Source: Flavobacterium sp.
GTDB taxonomy: Bacteria > Bacteroidota > Bacteroidia > Flavobacteriales > Flavobacteriaceae
NCBI GenBank assembly: GCA_024642295.1
Contig: JAHEBK010000065.1
Location: 1 to 8,168 of the forward strand
Direction: 5' to 3'
Length of the DNA: 8,168 nucleotides
Part shown: piece after piece, positions 1-5,728 of the stretch
How the letters are laid out: every line of letters begins with the position of its first letter
Numbering within the stretch: the first letter of the stretch is position 1
Made by a program: the position numbers and the translations under genes
Notes under the pieces: generated by a model
The model's input: only the letters and a program-made list of their open reading frames with translations
Told to the model about the DNA's origin: nothing
Database searches by the model: none

Positions 1-989
1 CCCAATATAAGAATATTAATCTTATTATCACCTGCTGTTATTGCTTTTCTTATGATTTCCGGCAATAAATCTGCACCTTTTTCTTCATACAAACGACCTA
101 TAAAACTTATCAATGGATATTCAGCATTGATTTTAAGGTTGTTACATAATTTTTCTTTATTTTTTTGTTTTCCAATTTCAAAACCTTTAACATCATAATT
201 AGCGACAATTAGAGCGTCTTTATTAGGGTTCCAAACTTCTGTATCAATACCGTTTAGAATTCCTCTTGATTTATATCTTACTTGATTAAATAACATTTCA
301 AGGCCATATCCATTATGATTTATTTCATTCAAATAATTATGAGAAACTGTAGTGATTGCTCTAGCACATTTTAAACCTATTGCTAATGAATTAATACACC
401 CACTCCACTCAAGCAAATGTGTTTTTGAAAGATCATAATTGGGCAAATAATGTAATTTATCAAAACCAAATTGCCCTTGATACATTGCATTATGAACCGT
501 CAAAATCGTTGGAACAGTTCTCAGTTTATTATAACTAAACGCCTGTTGCATCATAAAGGGTATAACAGCGGTATGATGATCGTGACAATGAATAATATCT
601 GGTTTAACATCATAAACTTCAAGCCAGTCCAATGTTGCAATTTGAAACGCCATAAATCGCTCTATATCGTCCTTATAACCATATATATCTATTCTGTCAA
701 AAAGTTCTGGTATTGTAACTATATACAAATCATATCCTAAATCGTGATTTACCCCTTTAAGGACGCTGAAAGGGAAATTAAATTGACCTAATTTGACTTG
801 TGACCAATGAATGGTTTCAAATGCATTCTCTTTAATAAATTTAGTTTCATAACAGGGTATAACAACACTTACTTTATGTCCTGCCTTAAATTGATATTTT
901 GATATAGCACCTACCACATCACCTAAACCGCCAACTTTAGCTATTGGATAACATTCTGCACTAATATGAACTATTTCTAATACTTCCAT
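1..989 (-). CDS. glgA: Glycogen synthase (ADP-glucose type), N-terminal part, cut by window edge
   Basis: Reading leftward from the ATG at 989, 329 codons plus two bases stay open to the window edge, about 70% of a normal GlgA of roughly 470 residues. The enzyme transfers glucose from ADP-glucose to the non-reducing end of growing alpha-1,4-glucan in the cytoplasm (GT5 family, GT-B fold). The N-terminal KVGGLGDV motif (residues 18-25; K18 corresponds to the ADP-glucose-binding lysine) is present. So are the HCHDHH catalytic-histidine segment, a VHNAMYQG segment, TVSHNY, NGIDTEVWNP, and the start of the C-terminal Rossmann domain, FIGRLYEEKG (R299 and K304, matching the nucleotide-phosphate-binding Arg/Lys). 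The last third, including the EPCG-like acceptor region, lies outside the window. No clear TAnnTTTG promoter or Shine-Dalgarno precedes it. Whether glgB or glgC follow cannot be seen. Identification is firm. Confidence 0.95.
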   Translation of the reverse strand, partial: MEVLEIVHISAECYPIAKVGGLGDVVGAISKYQFKAGHKVSVVIPCYETKFIKENAFETIHWSQVKLGQFNFPFSVLKGVNHDLGYDLYIVTIPELFDRIDIYGYKDDIERFMAFQIATLDWLEVYDVKPDIIHCHDHHTAVIPFMMQQAFSYNKLRTVPTILTVHNAMYQGQFGFDKLHYLPNYDLSKTHLLEWSGCINSLAIGLKCARAITTVSHNYLNEINHNGYGLEMLFNQVRYKSRGILNGIDTEVWNPNKDALIVANYDVKGFEIGKQKNKEKLCNNLKINAEYPLISFIGRLYEEKGADLLPEIIRKAITAGDNKINILIL

Positions 990-1423
990 TTATTATAACC
1001 CGATGCTTATTATTCCAACCTCAAATTTTATATATCTCTGTTATTAGTATCAAAATAGGACTAAAACAATCAAAACAAATTCATATTGAAATCAATGTTA
1101 ATGTATTTTCTAAATGTAATAAAAAAACATTCATATAGAAATCAGATTAAAAAAATAATATAATGTTAACAAAAACTGATAATATGTTATAAAACATGAT
1201 GATTTCTGAATATTTTATAGTTTGCATTCAATTTACCTTTATAAAATTGTTGAATTTTACAAGTTGAATTTTATATTTTTAAAGTAAAACACCCTATAAC
1301 TTATTAATAATTGAACTGAAAAGCGTTAATTAATTTGAAATATCTTAAAAAAAGAATATTTTTATACAACACCCAATAGCTTTAAGTAATAAGGTTTTTC
1401 AATATTAACATTTAAATTAGACT
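990..1423. other. AT-rich intergenic region between divergent glgA and msrB
   Basis: This 434-bp gap between divergent genes should hold both promoters, yet I find no full TTG-N19-TAnnTTTG match on either strand. The nearest candidate is a degenerate pair for the plus strand, TTG at 1222-1224 and TAAAATTG at 1242-1249 (17-bp spacer, one mismatch), about 175 bases before msrB. One imperfect direct repeat occurs: TTCATATTGAAATCA at 1080-1094 and TTCATATAGAAATCA at 1130-1144 (14 of 15 identical, 50 bp apart). It could be a paired regulator site or chance in such AT-rich DNA. No coding region, RNA gene or terminator is recognisable. Confidence 0.5.
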
Positions 1424-1819
1424 ATGAAATATCCAATAGAAAAAACAGAAGATGAATGGAAAGAGCAACTAGGAGATGAACGCTATCACATTTTAAGAGA
1501 AAAAGGAACCGAATATCCTCATACTGGAGCCTACAATCTTAATTATGAGAAAGGCACCTATTGTTGTGGAGGATGTTCAGAACCTTTATTTGAAAGTAAT
1601 TCGAAATTTGATGCTCATTGTGGATGGCCATCTTTTGACGAAGCTATTCCTGGAAAAGTAAAAAACGTATTAGACAAGAGTCATGGCATGATTCGTACTG
1701 AAATAGTTTGTGCAAACTGTGGTGGACATTTGGGACATGTATTTAATGATGGCCCCACACTTACTGGAGAACGATTCTGTGTCAATTCTTTATCTATTGA
1801 TTTCAAAGAGAAAATGTGA
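1424..1819 (+). CDS. msrB: Peptide-methionine (R)-S-oxide reductase MsrB
   Basis: The 131-residue protein is a complete single-domain MsrB, which reduces the R epimer of methionine sulfoxide in oxidised proteins, normally with thioredoxin as electron donor. All family marks are visible: two zinc-binding pairs C48-x-x-C51 and C96-x-x-C99, the HCGWPSF segment at 65-71, the GHLGHVFNDGP segment at 101-111, and the catalytic cysteine C119 in RFCVNSLSIDF. C66 in the CGWPSF segment sits where many MsrB proteins keep the resolving cysteine, so a disulfide-based thioredoxin cycle is plausible. There is no signal peptide, so it should be cytoplasmic. Length is normal for a stand-alone MsrB, with no MsrA fusion. 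It stands alone; the hairpin at 1829-1861, nine bases after the stop, may also end its transcript. Confidence 0.97.
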   Translation: MKYPIEKTEDEWKEQLGDERYHILREKGTEYPHTGAYNLNYEKGTYCCGGCSEPLFESNSKFDAHCGWPSFDEAIPGKVKNVLDKSHGMIRTEIVCANCGGHLGHVFNDGPTLTGERFCVNSLSIDFKEKM

Positions 1820-1828
1820 TTTTTGAAC

Positions 1829-1861
1829 AAAAAAAAACTTCTCAATTTCTTGAGAAGTTTT
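1829..1861 (-). terminator. Rho-independent terminator, copy 1 (after tRNA pseudogene; possibly also ends msrB)
   Basis: On the minus strand a perfect 12-bp stem (arms at 1834-1845 and 1850-1861) closes a GAAA tetraloop and is followed by a run of nine Ts, the classic intrinsic-terminator form. It directly follows the tRNA-like sequence. On the plus strand the stem is followed by only TTTTG, so it may act weakly there for msrB. It is identical base for base to the copy at 2188-2220. Confidence 0.85.
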
Positions 1862-1933
1862 GTGGGCGATGAGGGGTTCGAACCCCCGACATCTTCCGAT
1901 GCATCGGAATGCTCTTAATCAGCTGAGCTAATC
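1829..1933. repeat. Direct repeat, copy 1 of tRNA-plus-terminator block
   Basis: Copy 1 of a 105-bp block whose partner lies exactly 359 bp to the right at 2188-2292, with no gaps needed in the alignment. The first 62 bases (1829-1890: terminator, tRNA 3' end and T arm) are identical. The next 20 (anticodon arm) match at only 8 positions. The last 23 (D arm and inner acceptor) have two mismatches. Overall 91 of 105 bases agree. Homology stops abruptly at 1933/1934, where the GIY-YIG coding sequence takes over. Confidence 0.9.
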
Positions 1934-1937
1934 TTTA
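1863..1937 (-). pseudogene. tRNA pseudogene / tRNA remnant fused to GIY-YIG gene
   Basis: Minus-strand DNA at 1863-1933 is plainly tRNA-derived: D arm GCTC...GAGC, T arm with TTCGAAC loop, 3' acceptor strand ATCGCCC and discriminator A, as in the tRNA-Val next to it. Two features argue against function. The 5' acceptor strand reads TAAAGAT instead of GGGCGAT, so only the three inner acceptor pairs can form. The anticodon arm is a perfect palindrome, TTCCGATGCATCGGAA (1894-1909), which leaves a six-base loop; forcing a seven-base loop breaks the stem and would put T at position 37. The nuclease gene's last codons overlap its 5' end. Total span, 75 nt, equals that of the intact neighbour. It may descend from a different isoacceptor; its original identity cannot be read. 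Confidence 0.75.
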
Positions 1938-2179
1938 TTTGCAATTAGCTCTTTTATTTTTACTCTACTTTTCCAAGATTTGATTTGTAATTCCCTTTGA
2001 TGTGCTTCATCTTTTACTAAAAAACCTTCTGTATAAACAACTTCCCAATCATTTACACTACCAGTAAAACCTTTACTTTTTTGATTGTGGCGTATAACAC
2101 GTTCTTCTAGATTTGACGTAAATCCAATATAGTATCGATTTTTAAGATTACTAAAAAGTATATAAACAATATATTCCAT
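1928..2179 (-). CDS. Small GIY-YIG nuclease-domain protein
   Basis: The 83-residue protein is essentially one GIY-YIG domain of the short stand-alone type (family members usually 80-100 residues). Visible catalytic features are the VYI strand with Y6, the YYIG strand (16-19) with Y17, R27 and H31 in LEERVIRHN, and the metal-binding glutamate E63 in the RELQIKSWK helix, so the active site looks intact. Such domains cut DNA with a single divalent metal; the target of this small class is not established. The start codon lies eight bases beyond the T tract of the tRNA-Val terminator, with no promoter or ribosome site between, so expression would need read-through from tRNA-Val. The final codons GAT-TAG are tRNA acceptor positions 5-7 and positions 8-10. 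Function in homing or repair is uncertain. Confidence 0.88.
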   Translation of the reverse strand: MEYIVYILFSNLKNRYYIGFTSNLEERVIRHNQKSKGFTGSVNDWEVVYTEGFLVKDEAHQRELQIKSWKSRVKIKELIANKD

Positions 2180-2187
2180 ATTACTGT

Positions 2188-2220
2188 AAAAAAAAACTTC
2201 TCAATTTCTTGAGAAGTTTT
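2188..2220 (-). terminator. Rho-independent terminator of tRNA-Val, copy 2
   Basis: Same hairpin as at 1829-1861: a 12-bp stem (arms 2193-2204 and 2209-2220), a GAAA tetraloop on the minus strand, and nine Ts. It begins one base past the tRNA 3' end. It separates the tRNA from the GIY-YIG gene, so nuclease transcription from the tRNA promoter would have to pass it. Confidence 0.88.
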
Positions 2221-2292
2221 GTGGGCGATGAGGGGTTCGAACCCCCGACCCCCTCGGTGTAAACGAGGTGCTCTGAACCAGCTGAGCTAATC
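2188..2292. repeat. Direct repeat, copy 2 of tRNA-plus-terminator block
   Basis: Partner of 1829-1933 at a constant 359-bp offset. This copy holds nearly all of the intact tRNA-Val and its terminator. Homologous recombination between the two copies would delete the nuclease gene and leave one tRNA. Confidence 0.9.
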
Positions 2293-2296
2293 GCCC
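2222..2296 (-). tRNA. tRNA-Val (anticodon UAC)
   Basis: A complete 75-nt cloverleaf folds on the minus strand. It has a seven-pair acceptor stem (GGGCGAT with ATCGCCC), U8-A9, a D stem GCTC/GAGC, an anticodon stem CCTCG/CGAGG closing the loop TTTACAC with anticodon TAC at 2259-2261, a five-base variable loop GGGTC, and a T stem GGGGG/CCCTC (one G-T pair) around TTCGAAC. The discriminator is A at 2222 and the CCA tail is not encoded. UAC reads valine codons, chiefly GUA and GUG. A consensus promoter lies upstream at 2334-2363 and an intrinsic terminator follows at once, so it forms a single-gene unit. Confidence 0.97.
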
Positions 2297-2333
2297 TATT
2301 TTATTTTGCTATACTTATTCTGTATTGCGAGTG

Positions 2334-2363
2334 CAAATATAGAACTAGATTTTGTATTTACAA
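2334..2363 (-). promoter_or_regulatory. Bacteroidota-type promoter of tRNA-Val
   Basis: Read on the minus strand: TTG (2363-2361), a 19-bp spacer, then TATATTTG (2341-2334), an exact match to the TTG-N19-TAnnTTTG form used by the Bacteroidota primary sigma factor. The -7 box ends 37 bases before the mature tRNA 5' end, giving a leader of about 30 nt for RNase P to remove. Confidence 0.8.
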
Positions 2364-2447
2364 CTGTTTTTTAAAAATAAATTAATAAAAAATCATCATT
2401 CATCTCTTAACAACTCACCAACAAGATTTTAATGATTTACTATTTTT

Positions 2448-2477
2448 TTGTATTACCCTTCGATAGTATTACATTTG
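2448..2477 (+). promoter_or_regulatory. Bacteroidota-type promoter of the ABC exporter gene
   Basis: TTG at 2448-2450, a 19-bp spacer, and TACATTTG at 2470-2477 match the TTG-N19-TAnnTTTG consensus exactly. The ATG at 2497 lies 19 bases past the box, so the mRNA leader should be only about 13-15 nt, with no Shine-Dalgarno. It is divergent from the tRNA-Val promoter, with 84 bp between the two -33 elements. Confidence 0.78.
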
Positions 2478-2496
2478 CGGAAACAAATTCAACATC

Positions 2497-4284
2497 ATGG
2501 CTCGTTTTAAAGAAAATGATTTACCTAAAGCAAAACTAACTTCCAGTTCGCTACACAAAGCCTTACGAATATTCAATTATACCCATAATCATAAATGGAA
2601 ATTTTTTATTGGATTAATCTTTTTATTATTGACCAGTGCCACAGCTCTTGCATTTCCTAAACTAATGGGAATGTTAGTAGATTGTGTTACTAATAAGGAC
2701 TTAGGTAAAGCCAATGATATTGCAATTGCATTAATGGGAATCCTTACACTTCAAGCGGTTTTTTCGTTTTTCAGAATTTCTCTTTTTGTAAATTTCACTG
2801 AAAACACCTTATCTAATATTCGATTTGCTCTTTATGAGAACCTGATTAAACTACCAATGTCGTTTTTTTCTCAAAAGCGCGTAGGAGAACTTAATAGCCG
2901 AATTAGCGCTGATATTTCGCAATTACAAGACACCCTTACCACTACTATAGCCGAATTTTTGAGGCAATTCATATTAATCATTGGTGGATTTATCATTTTA
3001 GGAAGTATTAGTCCTAAATTGACACTTATGATGCTTTGTATTGTTCCAATCGTCGCAGTCGCAGCGGTAATTTTTGGCCGATTTATTCGTAAATACGGAA
3101 AAATGACGCAAGATAAAGTTGCTGAAAGTCAAGTAATCGTTGAAGAAACATTACAAGGAATTAGTAATGTTAAGGCATTCGCCAATGAATGGTACGAATT
3201 ACGACGGTATAAAAATAAAATTAAAGAGATTGTGGCAATTGCTATTAAAGGCGGGCAATACAGAGGTTATTTTGCTTCTTTTATTATCTTGTGCTTATTT
3301 GGTTGTGTGGTAGCCGTTGTTTGGTACGGAATAACATTAACAATCAAAGGCGAAGTTGAAGGTGTGGGTGATTTAATCTCATTCGTTCTTTATACTACTT
3401 TTATAGGTGCTTCCTTTGGCGGAATTGCTGAAATGTATGCTCAAATTCAAAAAGCAGTAGGCGCCACTGAACGTGTCTTTGAATTATTGGACGAAGTTCC
3501 TGAAAAAATTAATTCTCAAGCGCATGACACTACAGTAACCAAAATAAAAGGAACCGTTAATTTTAAAAATGTAGCTTTTAGTTACCCTTCTCGTAAAGAA
3601 ATTAAAGTATTGAAAGACGTTAATTTCTCAGCTGGTTTTGGGCAAAAAATAGCTGTTGTAGGCCCGAGTGGTGCTGGTAAGTCGACTATTGCTTCCTTAT
3701 TGTTGCGTTTTTACGATATTGACAGTGGCGAAATCATCATTGATGGAAAAAACATTTATGATTATGACTTAGAAGAGTTACGTGGTAACATGAGTATTGT
3801 TCCTCAAGATGTCATTTTATTTGGTGGTACGATCAAAGAAAATATTGCCTACGGAAAACCAAATGCTTCAGAGGAAGAAATTTTGGTCGCTGCCAGACAA
3901 GCCAATGCCTTGGATTTCATCGAAGGATTTCCAGAAAAATTTGAAACGATTGTTGGAGAAAGAGGAATTAAACTTTCAGGAGGTCAACGCCAGCGTATTG
4001 CTATTGCTCGTGCTTTACTTAAAAATCCTAGTATTTTAATTCTTGACGAAGCGACTTCATCATTAGATAGTGAAAGTGAAAAATTAGTTCAAGAAGCTTT
4101 AGAGGTTTTAATGCAAGGCAGGACGAGCATCATTATAGCTCACCGTTTAGCAACAATTCGTTCCGCAGATCAAATATTGGTATTGGATAACGGAACCATT
4201 TCGGAACAAGGAACACATAAAGAGCTTATTTTGCTTGAAAATGGTATTTATAAAAATTTAAGCAACTTGCAATTTAGCAATTAG
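2497..4284 (+). CDS. ABC exporter half-transporter, fused TMD-NBD (ABCB/MsbA-like)
   Basis: The 595-residue protein has the standard half-exporter plan: an N-terminal six-helix membrane domain (hydrophobic stretches near 36-54, 76-98, 157-170, 175-194, 258-283 and 292-312) and a C-terminal ATPase domain from about 345. The ATPase has all motifs: Walker A GPSGAGKST (389-397, K395), signature LSGGQ (493-497), Walker B ILILDEATSSLD with D517 and catalytic E518, and the switch histidine H549 in IIAHR. A TLQGISNVKAFANE segment (219-232) is typical of the coupling-helix region of ABCB-type exporters. It should work as a homodimer in the inner membrane, or as a heterodimer with a partner outside the window. 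Substrate (lipid, drug or peptide) cannot be read from sequence; no peptidase domain is present. It is monocistronic between its own promoter and a strong terminator. Confidence 0.95.
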   Translation: MARFKENDLPKAKLTSSSLHKALRIFNYTHNHKWKFFIGLIFLLLTSATALAFPKLMGMLVDCVTNKDLGKANDIAIALMGILTLQAVFSFFRISLFVNFTENTLSNIRFALYENLIKLPMSFFSQKRVGELNSRISADISQLQDTLTTTIAEFLRQFILIIGGFIILGSISPKLTLMMLCIVPIVAVAAVIFGRFIRKYGKMTQDKVAESQVIVEETLQGISNVKAFANEWYELRRYKNKIKEIVAIAIKGGQYRGYFASFIILCLFGCVVAVVWYGITLTIKGEVEGVGDLISFVLYTTFIGASFGGIAEMYAQIQKAVGATERVFELLDEVPEKINSQAHDTTVTKIKGTVNFKNVAFSYPSRKEIKVLKDVNFSAGFGQKIAVVGPSGAGKSTIASLLLRFYDIDSGEIIIDGKNIYDYDLEELRGNMSIVPQDVILFGGTIKENIAYGKPNASEEEILVAARQANALDFIEGFPEKFETIVGERGIKLSGGQRQRIAIARALLKNPSILILDEATSSLDSESEKLVQEALEVLMQGRTSIIIAHRLATIRSADQILVLDNGTISEQGTHKELILLENGIYKNLSNLQFSN

Positions 4285-4304
4285 TGATTTTAAAAATCAA
4301 CACT

Positions 4305-4342
4305 AAAAAGCTCCAATTCTATCTAATGAATTGGAGCTTTTT
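4305..4342. terminator. Bidirectional terminator shared by the ABC exporter and proline dehydrogenase genes
   Basis: A perfect 15-bp inverted repeat (arms 4305-4319 and 4328-4342, AAAAAGCTCCAATTC and its complement) surrounds an eight-base loop. The outer A-T pairs provide T5 tracts on both strands, so it can stop both converging transcripts. The last arm overlaps the first two bases of the proline dehydrogenase stop codon (4341-4343). Confidence 0.9.
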
Positions 4343-5519
4343 ACATTTTATTCCTTAATCTTCTACGCTTTCTTTCGGCCTTGATTAATTCTAATTCACG
4401 ATTGGTTTGCCCTACAACTGAAGTATTCTCCTCTGCACGCCGAATCAAATAAGGCATTACATCTTTCACAGGGCCAAATGGCAAATACTTGGCTACATTA
4501 TATTTTTTTTGAGCCAAATTATAACTGATATTGTCACTCATTCCATACAATTGTCCAAACCAAATTCGAGTATCCTCAGGCCGAATTCCTTTTTGCTCCA
4601 TTAACTCCATTAAGAAATAACAACTTTTTTCGTTATGAGTTCCCATAAAAAGAGCTATTGTATCTAAATTCTCAATTATGAAAAGGACAGCTTCATTGTA
4701 ATTTTTGTCTGTCAACTCTTTGGTTATACAAATTGGTGAAGGATATTCTTTTTCAATTGCTCTTTCGTTTTCCTTTTCCATATAAGCCCCACGTACTAAC
4801 TTAATTCCCAAATAAAAACCTTCATTAACCGCTAAATCTTTTATTTTTTGCAAATATTCCAAACGATCAGAACGGTACATTTGCAAGGTATTATAAACAA
4901 TGGCTTTTTCTACATTGTATTTTTGCATCATTCCCAAAATCAACTCATCAACTGCCTTTTGCATCCAACTTTCTTCGGCATCAACGAGCAAAGGCACATT
5001 CTTGATAAATGCTGCTTTACATATTGTATCAAAACGAACGACTACCCTATCCCATTCTTCTTGTTCTGGAATTGATAGATTTTCATTGGCACTCCTTTTT
5101 TCGAACAAATAAAAACGCCCCAAACCTGTGGGTTTAAAAACTGCAAAAGGGATAGCGAGTCTTTCTTTGGTAAAATCAACTGTTTTTAAAATCATTTCTA
5201 AAGCCAATTCAAATTGCTCTTCTGTTTCTTTACCTTCTACCGAAAAATCTAAAACTGACGAAACTCCTTTGGTATACATTTTATCAACTACTTTCAAACA
5301 ATCTTCTTCATTTACACCGCCACAAAAATGATCAAAAACTGTCGAACGAATTAGACCTTCAACAGGAAGATGAGCTTTGAGAGCAAATCGAGTAACAGCC
5401 GTACCAATTCGTACTAAGGGTTCATTTGCAATTAACCTGAAAAGGAAATAAGCCCGCTCTAGTTCAGTATCGGATTTTAATGCAAAAGCAACCTCGGTAT
5501 TTTTAAATATTTCATCCAT
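4341..5519 (-). CDS. Proline dehydrogenase, monofunctional FAD enzyme
   Basis: The 392-residue protein oxidises L-proline to delta-1-pyrroline-5-carboxylate, passing electrons via FAD to the quinone pool; a separate P5C dehydrogenase, not in this window, would complete conversion to glutamate. PRODH barrel features are clear: AVFKPTGLGRF, LLVDAEESW (D180), the KLVRGAYME strand (240-248, R243), MGTHNEKS, and WFGQLYGMSD. The proline-binding end, YLPFGPVKDVMPYLIRRAEEN, carries R360 and R361, the pair that grips the substrate carboxylate. There is no aldehyde dehydrogenase or DNA-binding domain, so it is not a PutA fusion. The C-terminus is strongly basic (KAERKRRRLRNKM). It is convergent with the ABC gene and divergent from aroB. 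No clear promoter was found; TATTCTTG (minus strand, 5560-5553) is a one-mismatch -7 candidate. Confidence 0.95.
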   Translation of the reverse strand: MDEIFKNTEVAFALKSDTELERAYFLFRLIANEPLVRIGTAVTRFALKAHLPVEGLIRSTVFDHFCGGVNEEDCLKVVDKMYTKGVSSVLDFSVEGKETEEQFELALEMILKTVDFTKERLAIPFAVFKPTGLGRFYLFEKRSANENLSIPEQEEWDRVVVRFDTICKAAFIKNVPLLVDAEESWMQKAVDELILGMMQKYNVEKAIVYNTLQMYRSDRLEYLQKIKDLAVNEGFYLGIKLVRGAYMEKENERAIEKEYPSPICITKELTDKNYNEAVLFIIENLDTIALFMGTHNEKSCYFLMELMEQKGIRPEDTRIWFGQLYGMSDNISYNLAQKKYNVAKYLPFGPVKDVMPYLIRRAEENTSVVGQTNRELELIKAERKRRRLRNKM

Positions 5520-5626
5520 TTGATCTAATTTTAGAATAAAAATAACCTTTTACAAGAATATTTCAGTTTAAACAGTATTTGATTATATTAAATATGATTT
5601 TAGTATAAATAAAATCAAAAAAACAT

Positions 5627-5714
5627 TAGTTTTGCCATTTCAATTTGAATACTTAAAACAACACTTTTTTTCTCGTTTAAAGCGTTCCATTTGAATATTT
5701 TCACACCAATTTTG
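5627..5714 (+). promoter_or_regulatory. Candidate -7 elements upstream of aroB
   Basis: Two possible boxes lie in the 209-bp gap between the divergent proline dehydrogenase gene and aroB. TAGTTTTG at 5627-5634 matches TAnnTTTG exactly but has no TTG at the usual distance. CAATTTTG at 5707-5714 has one mismatch, lies 14 bases before the ATG as in other genes here, and has only GTT at 5684-5686 (20-bp spacer) as a -33 candidate. A nine-base repeat, ATTTGAATA, occurs at 5643-5651 and 5689-5697. None of these is decisive. Confidence 0.3.
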
Positions 5715-5728
5715 CAAATTATAATAGT

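Larger units (their letters stand above)
1829..2292 (-). mobile_element. Putative minimal tRNA-associated GIY-YIG element
   Basis: A GIY-YIG nuclease ORF is bracketed by two direct copies of a tRNA-plus-terminator block (2188-2292 and 1829-1933). The upstream tRNA-Val is intact, while the downstream copy lacks its outer acceptor strand. That is the arrangement left by an element entering a tRNA gene, where one end restores a whole tRNA and the other keeps a displaced fragment. The repeat unit is 359 bp, about 254 bp of which (1934-2187) is unique and almost wholly nuclease coding sequence. There is no integrase, transposase or inverted terminal repeat. Mobility is an inference from this layout and from the known role of GIY-YIG enzymes in homing; a tandem duplication followed by decay would also fit. 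Confidence 0.4.

Noticed and set aside
471..740. Open frame of 89 codons on the plus strand
   Set aside because: It lies antisense inside glgA, whose motifs are intact on the minus strand, and the product has no recognisable domain.
1863..1937. A second functional tRNA (possible anticodon GCA or TGC)
   Set aside because: The outer acceptor pairs are missing and the anticodon arm cannot form a five-base-pair stem with a seven-base loop, so I list it as a pseudogene.
1829..2220. CRISPR-like array from repeated hairpins
   Set aside because: There are only two copies, the repeats are tRNA terminators, and the intervening DNA is a protein-coding gene rather than a short spacer.
3797..4039. Open frame of 80 codons on the plus strand
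   Set aside because: It is an out-of-frame reading of the ABC exporter's ATPase domain, which carries all its conserved motifs in the main frame.
4848..5331. Several plus-strand open frames of 67-75 codons
   Set aside because: They are antisense to proline dehydrogenase, overlap one another in different frames, and resemble no family.
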